A stretch of 60,396 nt of DNA from an uncultured Acidimicrobiaceae bacterium. GTDB lineage: Bacteria > Actinomycetota > Acidimicrobiia > Acidimicrobiales > SZUA-35. The notes below the pieces were generated by a model. That model was not told the origin of the DNA and did not search any database. It saw only the letters and a list, made by a program, of their open reading frames with translations. Below, piece by piece: positions 26,049 to 34,134 of this stretch. How positions within the stretch are numbered: position 1 is the first letter of the stretch; each line of letters opens with the position of its first letter. The position numbers were made by a program, and so were the translations under genes. Where the stretch lies: contig CAMYLA010000014.1 of NCBI GenBank assembly GCA_947259095.1, positions 1-60,396 of the forward strand, given 5' to 3'.

Positions 26049-26516
26049 TCAGAGCCAGCGTCTCACCCGGGTTCGGTACTGTTCGTACTCGTCGCCGAAC
26101 CGTTGGCCGAGCACCCGTTCCTCCGGCCTGATCTGCAGGACGGTCAGCGCCACCACCAGCGCGCCGGTGCCGACAACCAGGCCCACGATCGTGCCCAGCC
26201 GCAGGCCCCAGGCGATCGACAACAGCACCAGCCCCAGGTACATCGGGTTCCGGGTGAACCGGTAGACGCCGTCGACCACCAGCGTCGACGCCTTGTCGAT
26301 GCTGTGGGGATCGACGGTGGTGCCGGCCGACCTGAACCGTCGGACCCCGAGCACGCCGAGCACAACGCCGGCCAGCCCGAGGAGCACGGCCACGATGACG
26401 GCAGCCGGGCCCGAAAGAGGGGACTCGTCCGGATCGAAGCGGTCCACCAGGAAGGTCAGCAGACCGGCGAGCGCCAGGAGGCCCGGCGGCGGGACCTTGT
26501 TCTCCAGCCGGTGCAC
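26049..26516 (-). CDS. Isoprenylcysteine carboxyl methyltransferase-like membrane protein
   Basis: 155 aa from GTG 26516, the first start after the upstream peroxidase stop. Four membrane helices and the ICMT/PEMT signature GVYRFTRNPMYLGLVLLSIAWG (split here across helix 3) with RPEERVLGQRFGDEYEQYRTRVRRWL at the C-terminus, where the EE dyad binds S-adenosylmethionine. In bacteria the family methylates unknown lipid or protein substrates. Only 16 bases separate it from the thiol peroxidase gene. Confidence 0.85.
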   Translation of the reverse strand: MHRLENKVPPPGLLALAGLLTFLVDRFDPDESPLSGPAAVIVAVLLGLAGVVLGVLGVRRFRSAGTTVDPHSIDKASTLVVDGVYRFTRNPMYLGLVLLSIAWGLRLGTIVGLVVGTGALVVALTVLQIRPEERVLGQRFGDEYEQYRTRVRRWL

Positions 26517-26532
26517 CGCCGTGGTGGGCCGC

Positions 26533-27033
26533 TCAGCCCAGGGCGCCGATGGCTGCGTCGTAGTCCGGCTCGTCGGCGATCTCTCCGACGAGCTGGGAGT
26601 GGACGACGCTGCCCGCTTCGTCGACGACGACAACGGCCCGGGCACAGAGCCCGGCCAGCGGCCCGTCGACCATGCCCACCCCGTATTCGGACATGAAGTC
26701 CGGGCTCCGGAAGGTGGAGGCGGTCTTGACGTTCTCGATGCCCTCGGCGCCGCAGAACCGGCCCTGGGCGAACGGCAGGTCGGCCGAGACGCACAACACG
26801 GCTGTGTTTTCGAGCCCTGCTGCCCGCTCGTTGAACGCCCGCACGCTGTTGGCGCAGGTCGGTGTGTCGATCGAAGGGAAGATGTTGAGTACCACTCGCT
26901 GGCCGGAGAAATCGCCGCTGGCGACCGGCCCGAGATCGGCGCCGGTCAGTGCGAAGTTCGGAGCGGACGAGCCGACTGCCGGGAGGTCTCCGTTGGTGTT
27001 GACTGGGTTACCTCGAAGAGCGGTCTGAGCCAT
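26533..27033 (-). CDS. tpx: Thiol peroxidase
   Basis: 166 aa. Atypical 2-Cys peroxiredoxin: NIFPSIDTPTCANSVRAFNE with peroxidatic Cys60 and GRFCGAEGIEN with resolving Cys94, which is the Tpx spacing. It reduces hydroperoxides, probably with thioredoxin, in the cytoplasm. The gene is divergent from the UGSC locus (225 bases between starts) and probably shares a transcript with the methyltransferase gene. Confidence 0.92.
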   Translation of the reverse strand: MAQTALRGNPVNTNGDLPAVGSSAPNFALTGADLGPVASGDFSGQRVVLNIFPSIDTPTCANSVRAFNERAAGLENTAVLCVSADLPFAQGRFCGAEGIENVKTASTFRSPDFMSEYGVGMVDGPLAGLCARAVVVVDEAGSVVHSQLVGEIADEPDYDAAIGALG

Positions 27034-27258
27034 GGCACTTGTCTCCTGTTGATTGGTCGGCTGGTTGCCAGAAACCGCAGGTTACTCAGCAATCGAGGCC
27101 TCTCCTCCCCGAATACCGGCACGGTCGAGTTGGGCGGAGGGCCGATATCGGATCGGTCTCTGGTGCCGGTCGGGGGCCGCCGAGTAGCCTTCTGGTGATC
27201 CTGACCGGGCTCCGATCATCGGCCAACCGGGATGGACGGCCGGCCGAAGCACAGGGAT

Positions 27259-28362
27259 ATGCCTGTTATGGATCTGCGTTCCAATCGTCTGCAACTGGAG
27301 AACCTGGCATCGGTTCAGGAGCACTTCCACAGCCGGGGCTGGAGCGACGGCCTCCCGATCATCCCGCCCACGGCCGAGGCGGTCGAGGCCTGTCTCGAAT
27401 GGGCGGTGCTACCTCCCGATCATCTGGTCGGTATGGAGCCTGTCCGGGGCCGTTCGGTGACCGCCGAGAAGGTGGCGGTGAATGCGGTGATGGCAGGCTG
27501 CCTCCCGATGCACTTCCCCGTCGTGGTCACCGCGGTGTCCGCCATGCTGCAGCCGCAGTTCGAAGTCCACGGGCCGACTGCCAGCACCGGCGGGTCTGCG
27601 ATCCTGGTGGTGGTCAACGGTCCCATCCGCTCCGAGCTCGGCATGGTCGCGTCGTTCAACGCCCTGGCCGGCAGCGACCGGGCCGGGACCTGCATCGGTC
27701 GGGCGGTGAGGCTGACGCTGATCAACCTGCTCGACGTGAGACCGGGCGGTATCGACCGTTCGACCCTCGGTCATCCCGGCAAGATCAGCTACTGCATGGC
27801 AGAGGATGAGGAGGGTTCGCCGTGGCCGTCGTTGGCGGCCGAACGACTGGGGCTGATCCAAGCCACCGATCCGGCCGTCGACGCTTCACCGGGTCGGCCT
27901 TCGACGACGATGGGCGCCTCGGCGGTGACGGTGTTGGCGGCCATGGCGCCCCGCCAGATCATGAACGAGTGGACCACCGTGCCGGAGGAGATCCTCGACA
28001 CCTTCGTCGCCGAGATGCAGGCCAACATGGCGCACTACTCGATCTGGGCCGGCGACTATGCCATTGTCGTGGCCCCGCAGCTGCGGGACCATCTTGCCGC
28101 CGCCGGCTGGTCGAAGGCCGACGTCCAACACTACGTCTTCGAACGGGCCAGGATCAGGCGCCGAGACTGGGCCGAGGTGGGGAAGGGTGCCGTGGTGGCG
28201 GACAAGGGTGATCTCGAATACCGGGCGCTGAACGATCCGTCCGACCTTCTCGTGATCGCCGGCGGCGGCCCGGCCGGCGGCTTTGGTGCGGTCATCCCGC
28301 CGTGGCTGGGGACGAAGAGCCGGGCCGTCACCATGGCGATCGGTGCGTGCGTGAATTGTTGA
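27259..28362 (+). CDS. Conserved partner protein of the UGSC selenoprotein
   Basis: 367 aa from ATG 27259 (27232 and 27268 are alternatives). Opens with a helix then GWSDGLPIIPPTAEAVEACLE, a motif I associate with the large protein encoded beside UGSC-motif genes. The rest includes GSAILVVVNGPIRSELGM, GTCIGRAVRLTLINLLDVRPG and a C-terminal ACVNC with two Cys near the very end that could be redox-active. No signal or membrane helix. It precedes the selenoprotein gene by 94 bases and is very likely its functional partner; the reaction is unknown. Confidence 0.65.
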   Translation: MPVMDLRSNRLQLENLASVQEHFHSRGWSDGLPIIPPTAEAVEACLEWAVLPPDHLVGMEPVRGRSVTAEKVAVNAVMAGCLPMHFPVVVTAVSAMLQPQFEVHGPTASTGGSAILVVVNGPIRSELGMVASFNALAGSDRAGTCIGRAVRLTLINLLDVRPGGIDRSTLGHPGKISYCMAEDEEGSPWPSLAAERLGLIQATDPAVDASPGRPSTTMGASAVTVLAAMAPRQIMNEWTTVPEEILDTFVAEMQANMAHYSIWAGDYAIVVAPQLRDHLAAAGWSKADVQHYVFERARIRRRDWAEVGKGAVVADKGDLEYRALNDPSDLLVIAGGGPAGGFGAVIPPWLGTKSRAVTMAIGACVNC

Positions 28363-28375
28363 CCGGCACCACAAG

Positions 28376-28441
28376 ATGACCACGTCACGGCGATGACATG
28401 ACCACGACATGACCACGACATGACCAAGACATGATCATGAC
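28376..28441 (+). repeat. Short 11-bp tandem repeats in the leader of the UGSC gene
   Basis: ATGACCACGAC occurs at 28398-28408 and 28409-28419, then as ATGACCAAGAC at 28420-28430, with partial copies before (28376-28386) and after (ATGATCATGACC from 28431). It fills the 94-base gap between the partner gene and the ribosome binding site GGAGG of the selenoprotein gene. Confidence 0.75.
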
Positions 28442-28456
28442 CATGGAGGAGATCGT

Positions 28457-28975
28457 ATGACCATCGAGGTGCTCGACCCGACCCACGGAGAGGAGCCGTC
28501 CGAGTTCCGGTCGGCGCCCAGATTGTCCTCGCTCGACGGTGCCGTCGTCGGGCTCATCTCCAATGGCAAGCAGGGCACCGTTGTGTTCTTCGATGCACTG
28601 GAGGATGCACTGCGTCGGCGAGGGACTGCGGAGGTGGAACGCATCACCAAGGCGAACTACAGCGCACCGGCGGAACCGGCGGTGGTCGATCGGGCCAAGC
28701 GGTGGCAGGCGGTGGTGGCCGGGGTCGGCGATTGAGGCAGCTGCTCGTCGTGCAGTTTGCACGATGCGGTGATGGGGGAGCGGATCGGGGTGCCGGCTGC
28801 AGCCATCATGACCAGCGAATTCACCAGTGCAGCCAGGCTGATGGCCCGCGTCCTCGGCGCCGATGACTATGGGTTCGTGGTGATCGATCACCCGATCGCC
28901 AGCGCCTCGGTCGAGCAGCTCCGCGATCGTGCCGAGGGTGCCGCCGACGATTGTGTTCGGCTCTTGACCCAATAG
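28457..28975 (+). CDS. UGSC-motif selenoprotein (in-frame TGA read as selenocysteine)
   Basis: ATG 28457 (GGAGG upstream). The frame runs to a TGA at 28733-28735 and continues in the same frame, without another stop, to a TAG at 28973-28975, giving 172 residues with selenocysteine at position 93. Before the TGA the sequence reads VVAGVGD; after it GSCSSCSLHDAVMGERIGVPAA, which is exactly the U-G-S-C motif of the UGSC selenoprotein family first seen in ocean metagenomes. A 9-bp hairpin starts 10 bases after the TGA (listed separately). Both halves keep normal high-GC codon use. The family looks like a thiol/selenol redox enzyme; its partner gene lies just upstream. Without Sec insertion the product would be a 92-aa stub. 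Confidence 0.8.
28746..28766 (+). promoter_or_regulatory. Candidate bacterial SECIS element
   Basis: CGTCGTGCA (28746-28754) pairs with TGCACGATG (28758-28766): nine base pairs, one of them G-U, closing a three-base loop GTT. The stem begins 10 bases after the TGA at 28733-28735, and the loop begins with G 19 bases after it. This fits the published bSECIS rules (apical loop 16-37 nt from UGA, G in the first two loop positions). The hairpin lies within the coding sequence. Confidence 0.75.
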
Positions 28976-29168
28976 CGACGTGCGCGATGTCGTCTTTGCT
29001 GTCGAAGAGGCGTCGATCGACCGTCAACGGTTTGAATGCACACATATATATTGCGCCGCATATCGCCATGGCTCGCCACCTGGGGGCATGTGGATTTCGT
29101 CACACGGCGGCGGGGTTCCGTTGGTTCTACCCATCCGGTGACCTCGGCGAGGCACCGGGTCCTTGGCT
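28976..29168. other. Intergenic region between convergent genes
   Basis: About 190 bases between the selenoprotein stop and the endonuclease III stop. It has an AT-rich stretch (acacatatatattg near 29040-29055) but I see neither a gene nor a strong hairpin. Confidence 0.4.
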
Positions 29169-29819
29169 CTATCGCCGCCCGGCTTCTGCGGCAATTCGTT
29201 TCTTGGTGGCGGCCCATGCGCAGATAGGACAGAGCGACAGGTCGTGGCGGCGGGCCGGGCAGTACTCCCGGCCGAAGTAGATGATCTGGAGGTGGCGACG
29301 GTTCCAGGTTTCGATGGGGAACACCGCCTTGAGATCCCGTTCGGTCTTCTCGACCGTGGTCCCGTTGGAAAGCCCCCACCGGTCGGCCAGGCGGTGGATG
29401 TGGGTGTCGACCGGGAACGAGGGCACACCGAAGGCCTGAGCCATGACCACGCTGGCCGTTTTGTGCCCGACGCCGGCCAGGCTCTCCAGAAAATCCCAAT
29501 CCGGCCGGACACCGCCACCGTCATCAACGATCTGATGGGCCATGGCCGACAGGTTCCTGGCCTTCGTGGGTGCCAGCCCGATCTCGCGGATGTACCCGAG
29601 AATGTCATCTGGGTGGAGCGCGGCCATCGCCTCCGGCGTGTCGGCAATCGCGAACAGTGCCGGGGTCACCTCGTTGACCTTTTTGTCCGTGGTCTGGGCC
29701 GAGAGGGCGACCGCCACCAGGAGGGTGTAGGGGTCGCGATGGTCGAGTGGAATCGGCGGCTGCGGGTACAGATCATCGAGGATCTCGCCGATTTTGTTGG
29801 CCTTGTCGGATCTCTTCAT
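29169..29819 (-). CDS. nth: Endonuclease III (DNA glycosylase/AP lyase)
   Basis: 216 aa from ATG 29819. Helix-hairpin-helix LAGVGHKTASVVM holds catalytic Lys120, and FPVDTHIHRLADRWGL holds Asp138, both in E. coli numbering positions. It removes oxidised pyrimidines. The iron-sulfur loop is unusual: it reads YCPARRHDLSLCPICAW, with three Cys in a C-x9-C-x2-C layout and no fourth Cys, instead of C-x6-C-x2-C-x5-C. Either the cluster is incomplete or another residue helps bind it. Stands alone, divergent from the ABC operon. Confidence 0.9.
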   Translation of the reverse strand: MKRSDKANKIGEILDDLYPQPPIPLDHRDPYTLLVAVALSAQTTDKKVNEVTPALFAIADTPEAMAALHPDDILGYIREIGLAPTKARNLSAMAHQIVDDGGGVRPDWDFLESLAGVGHKTASVVMAQAFGVPSFPVDTHIHRLADRWGLSNGTTVEKTERDLKAVFPIETWNRRHLQIIYFGREYCPARRHDLSLCPICAWAATKKRIAAEAGRR

Positions 29820-29974
29820 GGCGAAGACGACGATACCCGGCCGTTCGCTCCGCCCTTTCCGACCGCGAGGCCACGCCGCCGCCGGCGGTCTGAGGTGGTC
29901 GGCGGCGATCGCCGATCGCCGATCGACGGCGTCGGGAACCTGTAACGGTGGTGAAACAGCACCAGACATCGACT

Positions 29975-30004
29975 TTGACGTGGCCCCGCAGGAGTGTCTA
30001 CGGT
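29975..30004 (+). promoter_or_regulatory. Promoter of the branched-chain-type ABC operon
   Basis: TTGACG (29975-29980), an 18-base spacer and TACGGT (29999-30004) form a good sigma-70-type promoter about 40 bases before the GTG at 30048. It faces the seven-gene transporter cluster; no operator is obvious. Confidence 0.5.
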
Positions 30005-30047
30005 CTGTCCCCAACTAGTCGTTGCTGGCATAAGGGGGAAGAACCAC

Positions 30048-30818
30048 GTGTCGCTGTTGGATGTCTCTGACATCACCGTTCGGTTCGGGGGCATCACTGC
30101 ACTCGATCAGCTGTCGTTCACCATTGATGAGGGTCAGATCTGTGCGTTGATCGGGCCGAACGGAGCCGGCAAGACCACGCTGTTCAACGTGGTCAGCCGA
30201 ATTTATGATCCGACGGAGGGCTCTCTGACGTTCGACGGCCTCGATCTTCTTCAACTGGCACCGCACCAGATCTCCCAGAAGGGGGTGTACCGCACCTTCC
30301 AGAATCTGGCGTTGTGGCCCGGTATGACGGTGATCCAGAATGTGATGGTCGGTGATCACACCAACACCTCGGCCAATTTCTTCACCTCCATGCTCCGACT
30401 CGGGACCCGGGGCGAGGAGCGGGATCTCAAGGTCCGGGCCTGGCAGGCCCTGGAGGAGTTGGGCCTGGAGGAACATGCCTTCCACCCGGCCGCAGGTCTG
30501 CCGTTCGGCACGCTGAAGCGGATCGAACTGGCCAGAGCACTGATCGGCAACCCACGGCTGTTGATGCTGGACGAACCGGCCAGCGGTCTGACCCACAGCG
30601 AGGTCGACGACCTCGGCGCCGCCATCGAGCTGTTGCGGGACAATCACAACCTCACCGTGCTCCTGGTCGAGCATCACATGAGGATGGTGATGGGCATCTC
30701 GGAGAAGGTCGTTGTCTTGAACTTCGGGAAGAAGATCTCCGAAGGTGAGCCGGAGGAGGTCCGCGAGGATCCCGGCGTGATCGAGGCCTATCTGGGAACC
30801 GGGAGCACAACCACATGA
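30048..30818 (+). CDS. livG: Branched-chain amino acid-type ABC transporter ATP-binding protein
   Basis: 256 aa from GTG 30048 (GGGGGA upstream). Walker A GPNGAGKTTL, Q-loop FQNLALWPGMTV, signature region LPFGTLKRIELARAL (a variant: LPFGT instead of LSGGQ) and Walker B LLMLDEPASGL followed by H-loop VEHHM. The LivG pattern is seen in the long segment between Q-loop and signature. It drives import together with LivF and the two permease pairs encoded downstream. The variant signature is typical for this protein, not a defect. Confidence 0.9.
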   Translation: MSLLDVSDITVRFGGITALDQLSFTIDEGQICALIGPNGAGKTTLFNVVSRIYDPTEGSLTFDGLDLLQLAPHQISQKGVYRTFQNLALWPGMTVIQNVMVGDHTNTSANFFTSMLRLGTRGEERDLKVRAWQALEELGLEEHAFHPAAGLPFGTLKRIELARALIGNPRLLMLDEPASGLTHSEVDDLGAAIELLRDNHNLTVLLVEHHMRMVMGISEKVVVLNFGKKISEGEPEEVREDPGVIEAYLGTGSTTT

Positions 30819-31567
30819 CCGACGCCAAGACACCCCCGGCCACGACCAACGGTTCGTCCGGCGAGCCGATGCTGTCGGTCAGCGGGGTCGACGCCCGGTA
30901 CGGCCAGATCCAGGTGCTGCGAGGCATTTCATTCGATGTGCCCAAGGGCGAGGTCGTTGTCATCCTCGGGGCGAACGGGGCAGGCAAGACCACCACGTTG
31001 CGGGCCATCTGCAACATGGTGAGCTGCGACGGCTCGATCACGTTCGACGGCACCGAGATCGCCAAGAAGGACACGGCCGACATCGTCAACATGGGTTTGG
31101 CCCACATCCCTCAGGGGCGCGGCACCTTCCCGGAGCTGTCGGTCCTCGACAACCTCGAGATCGGTGGCTACGTCCGCAAGGACAGCCTCGACTCCGACAT
31201 CGACCGCTGGTTCCAGATGTTCCCACGGCTCAAGGAACGAAAGGATCAGCTGGCAGGATCGCTCAGCGGCGGCGAACAGCAGATGCTGGCGGTCGCCAGG
31301 GCACTGATGTCGAGGCCGAAACTGCTGCTGCTCGACGAGCCCTCCCTCGGTCTCGCTCCGTTGATCATCGAGGATCTGTTCCAGACCTTCAGGGAACTCA
31401 ACCAGGAGTCCGGCGTGACCATGCTGGTGGTCGAGCAGAACGCCAACCTGGCGCTGGAGATCGCCAATCACGGCTATGTGATCGAGGCCGGCGAGATCGT
31501 GCTCGATGGGCCGGCAGATGTACTGAAGAGCGACACCGCAGTACAGGACGCCTATCTCGGCGCCTGA
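30815..31567 (+). CDS. livF: Branched-chain amino acid-type ABC transporter ATP-binding protein
   Basis: 250 aa, ATG overlapping the livG stop (ATGA). Walker A GANGAGKTTT, IPQGRGTFPELSVLDNL Q-loop, LSGGEQQMLAVARALM signature, Walker B LLLLDEPSLGLAP and VEQNANLAL switch, all typical of LivF. The first 18 residues are a Pro/Thr/Ser-rich extension. It pairs with LivG as the two ATPases of the importer. Confidence 0.92.
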   Translation: MTDAKTPPATTNGSSGEPMLSVSGVDARYGQIQVLRGISFDVPKGEVVVILGANGAGKTTTLRAICNMVSCDGSITFDGTEIAKKDTADIVNMGLAHIPQGRGTFPELSVLDNLEIGGYVRKDSLDSDIDRWFQMFPRLKERKDQLAGSLSGGEQQMLAVARALMSRPKLLLLDEPSLGLAPLIIEDLFQTFRELNQESGVTMLVVEQNANLALEIANHGYVIEAGEIVLDGPADVLKSDTAVQDAYLGA

Positions 31568-31613
31568 GCAGACCCACAGCCCAATCGACCGAGAACGAAG
31601 GACCTCAAACCAC

Positions 31614-32669
31614 ATGGCAACCGTGCAACTCGAGTCCAGTCCGAGCTTCCTGGCCCAGAACTGGACCAGAATCCTGGGATTCGGCGTTCCGCTGATATTC
31701 CTGTCGCTCTACATCGGCGACGACATCATCAACGGTGGCGCCCGCCTGTTCTTCCAGCGCCTGTTCGACGGTCTGGACAACGGCGCCGTCTACGCCATCG
31801 TGGCGGTGGCGCTGGTACTGATCTTCAAGGCCACGACCCTGATCAACTTCGCCCAGGGCGAGTTGGCCATGTTCGGCACATTCTTCGCCTACGTCGGTGC
31901 GGTGACCCTCGGCTGGCAGGACTTCAGCCTCGGGCCGATCCCACTCGGTCTCATGGCCGCGATATTCGTGGCGATGGCGCTCAGCGCCGGGGTCGGTGCG
32001 TCGATTGAGCGGGTGCTCATCAGACCCTTCGACCCATCGGATCATCTCCCGGTGGTGCTGATCACGCTGGGGCTGTTCCTGATCCTCAATGCCATTGCCG
32101 GGTTCATCTGGAACGTGAACCCTCGGCCGTTCCCCAGCATGTTCCCCGACCGAACGAACTTCGTCGACGTCTTCGGGGCCCGCCTGTTCTACGACGTGAT
32201 CGGAACCTGGGCCGTCCTGGGGGTCATGTTCGTCGTCCTGTACTTCGTCCTGCAGCGGACGAAAATCGGCCTGGCCTTCCGGGCCGTGTCGTCCAATACC
32301 GAATCGTCCCGCTTGGTCGGCGTCCGGGTCGGGCGAGTGCTGATGTTCGGCTGGGCTCTGGCCGCCGCATTCGGCACGCTCGGCGGCTCCATGGTCGCTC
32401 CCAAACTTTTCCTCAAGCCGGACATGATGGCGCTGCTGCTCATCTTCTCGTTCGCCGCAGCCACCGTCGGCGGATTGGACTCGCTGCCCGGGGCGGTGAT
32501 CGGCGGGATCATCATCGGCCTGATTCAGAGCATCCTGGTCGGCTACCTGGGCGACAACGATACGGCGTTCATCAACTTGAGCCTGGCCGTTGCCTTCATC
32601 GTCATCCTTGCGGTGCTGTGGTTCAAACCATCGGGGTTGTTCGGCACCGAACGAGTGGAACGGGTGTGA
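31614..32669 (+). CDS. livH: Branched-chain amino acid-type ABC transporter permease (first copy)
   Basis: 351 aa with about eight membrane helices. LivH pattern: LFFQRLFDGLDNGAVYAIVAVALVLIFKATTLINFAQGELAMFGTF, and the cytoplasmic EAA-like loop RTKIGLAFRAVSSNTESSRLVGVRVGRVLMFGWALAAAFG. It carries a 40-residue hydrophilic/TM N-terminal extension ahead of the usual start. Ends KPSGLFGTERVERV, the same tail as the second copy (SGLFGTxRVERV), which suggests duplication. Confidence 0.92.
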   Translation: MATVQLESSPSFLAQNWTRILGFGVPLIFLSLYIGDDIINGGARLFFQRLFDGLDNGAVYAIVAVALVLIFKATTLINFAQGELAMFGTFFAYVGAVTLGWQDFSLGPIPLGLMAAIFVAMALSAGVGASIERVLIRPFDPSDHLPVVLITLGLFLILNAIAGFIWNVNPRPFPSMFPDRTNFVDVFGARLFYDVIGTWAVLGVMFVVLYFVLQRTKIGLAFRAVSSNTESSRLVGVRVGRVLMFGWALAAAFGTLGGSMVAPKLFLKPDMMALLLIFSFAAATVGGLDSLPGAVIGGIIIGLIQSILVGYLGDNDTAFINLSLAVAFIVILAVLWFKPSGLFGTERVERV

Positions 32670-32739
32670 CCATGGACCAACGGCACGATCGAGTTCATCT
32701 CCACGGCACCGCAAGCGCGCGCCAGAAAGGAACCGGGGA

Positions 32740-33954
32740 ATGATCCTCCTGCTAGTCCTCGTTGTCTTGGCCGCCGGTATCGCCTTCGCGGCCACGAGGA
32801 AAGAGCCGTTGCTCAGGCTCAAAGAAGGCAGCTCCCAGCATCGAACTTATCTCGTTGTGACCTGGGGCCTGTTCCTGCTCTTCGCCATCGCCCTGCCGTA
32901 CATCCTGACCGAGGTATCCGGCGAGTTCATGGTCGGCCGGATGAACCGGGCGCTGTACCTTGCGGTGGCGATCCTGGGGGTGAACCTGGTGGTCGGGTAC
33001 TCGGGGCTGATCGCCCTGGGCCACAGTGCGTTCGTGGGCATCGGCGCCTTCGCCACCGCGTCGCTCATCATGGACCACGGCTGGGATTACTGGATGACCA
33101 TGCCGATCGCCATGCTGTTTGGCTTCATCGTCGGGGTGTTGCTCGGTATCCCGGCGCTGCGGATCAGGGGCCTGTATCTGGCGTTGTTGACGATCGCCTT
33201 CGCTGCGATGTTTCCAACGTTGGCCAAGCTCGACAAGTGGGGCATCTCCGATCGAACCGGCGGTGTCAACGGTCGGCGTATCGAAGAGGAGATGGTCGCC
33301 CCGGACTGGGTCCAGAGCATCCTTCGAATCGATGACACCTCCGATCAGCAGGCCATCTACCGCTACTTCGTCATCGCCTTCTTCACCGCATTGGCGTTCC
33401 TGGTCACCCGCAACCTGATCAAGAGCAGGCCCGGACGTGCCGTGATCGCCATCCGGGACAACGAAACCGGCGCCGCGGTCAGCGGCGTGAACCTGCCGAT
33501 GTACAAGACCATCACCTTCGGCATCAGTGCCGCCCTCGGCGGGATGGCCGGCACCCTGTGGGCCATGAACTCGGCCTTCGTTGCCGAGCAGGACTTCCAG
33601 TTTGCTCCATTGGCCATACCGCTGTTGATCGGCCTGGTCATCGGCGGGGTCGGCACCCTCCAAGGTGGGCTGATCGGTGCGATGGCCTACGTGTTCGTCA
33701 ACGAGTGGACCAAAGGTGTCGACGAGACGCTCGGTGGTTGGGGCCTCGACGTCGCCAACATCGAAAAGCTGACACCGGCGGTGTTCGGGCTCATTCTCAT
33801 TCTCGTGACGTTTTTCGCCCCCGGCGGTATCGCCGGGTTCGGAAAACTACTGAAACAGAAGGTGATTCAGATCATCCCGCAGCCCCCTGGGGCAGCGGCA
33901 AAATCGACATCTTCGTCCGGCGTGGAGGAGGCGGTGCCGGAGCCGATCGGTTAG
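32740..33954 (+). CDS. livM: Branched-chain amino acid-type ABC transporter permease (first copy)
   Basis: 404 aa from ATG 32740, with GAAAGGAACCGGGGA upstream. LivM signs: VAILGVNLVVGYSGLIALGHSAFVGIGAF, IPALRIRGLYLALLTIAFAAMFP, the IRDNETGAAVSGVNLPMYKTITFG coupling loop, and PGGIAGFGKLLKQK near the C-terminus followed by a Ser/Glu-rich tail. Together with LivH it forms the membrane channel. An inverted repeat (TCGGCAACG at 33955-33963 and CGTTGCCGA at 33995-34003) follows the stop and may slow transcription. Confidence 0.9.
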   Translation: MILLLVLVVLAAGIAFAATRKEPLLRLKEGSSQHRTYLVVTWGLFLLFAIALPYILTEVSGEFMVGRMNRALYLAVAILGVNLVVGYSGLIALGHSAFVGIGAFATASLIMDHGWDYWMTMPIAMLFGFIVGVLLGIPALRIRGLYLALLTIAFAAMFPTLAKLDKWGISDRTGGVNGRRIEEEMVAPDWVQSILRIDDTSDQQAIYRYFVIAFFTALAFLVTRNLIKSRPGRAVIAIRDNETGAAVSGVNLPMYKTITFGISAALGGMAGTLWAMNSAFVAEQDFQFAPLAIPLLIGLVIGGVGTLQGGLIGAMAYVFVNEWTKGVDETLGGWGLDVANIEKLTPAVFGLILILVTFFAPGGIAGFGKLLKQKVIQIIPQPPGAAAKSTSSSGVEEAVPEPIG

Positions 33955-34134
33955 TCGGCAACGTTTCAATTCATCGGCGGCTGCTCCCCATTCGCGTTGC
34001 CGATCGACTAGAAATGGCCCAGCTTCGCCTGCGAGTTCGGCGGTGGTACGTGCCAGATCAAACAAAGCGTGTTGGAAGATCTGAGCGATCCGTCATCCGA
34101 CGGTGACCTCAGTTGTGAGAGGAGACAATTCAAA

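Noticed and set aside
28757..28975. Second half of the UGSC gene as an independent 72-aa gene
   Set aside because: No ribosome site before 28757, and the residues between the TGA and 28757 (GSCSSCS) belong to the UGSC motif; readthrough as selenocysteine explains both halves.
33955..34003. Inverted repeat after the first livM as a terminator
   Set aside because: Nine-base arms separated by 31 bases form a weak hairpin; mentioned in the gene entry but not listed as a terminator.
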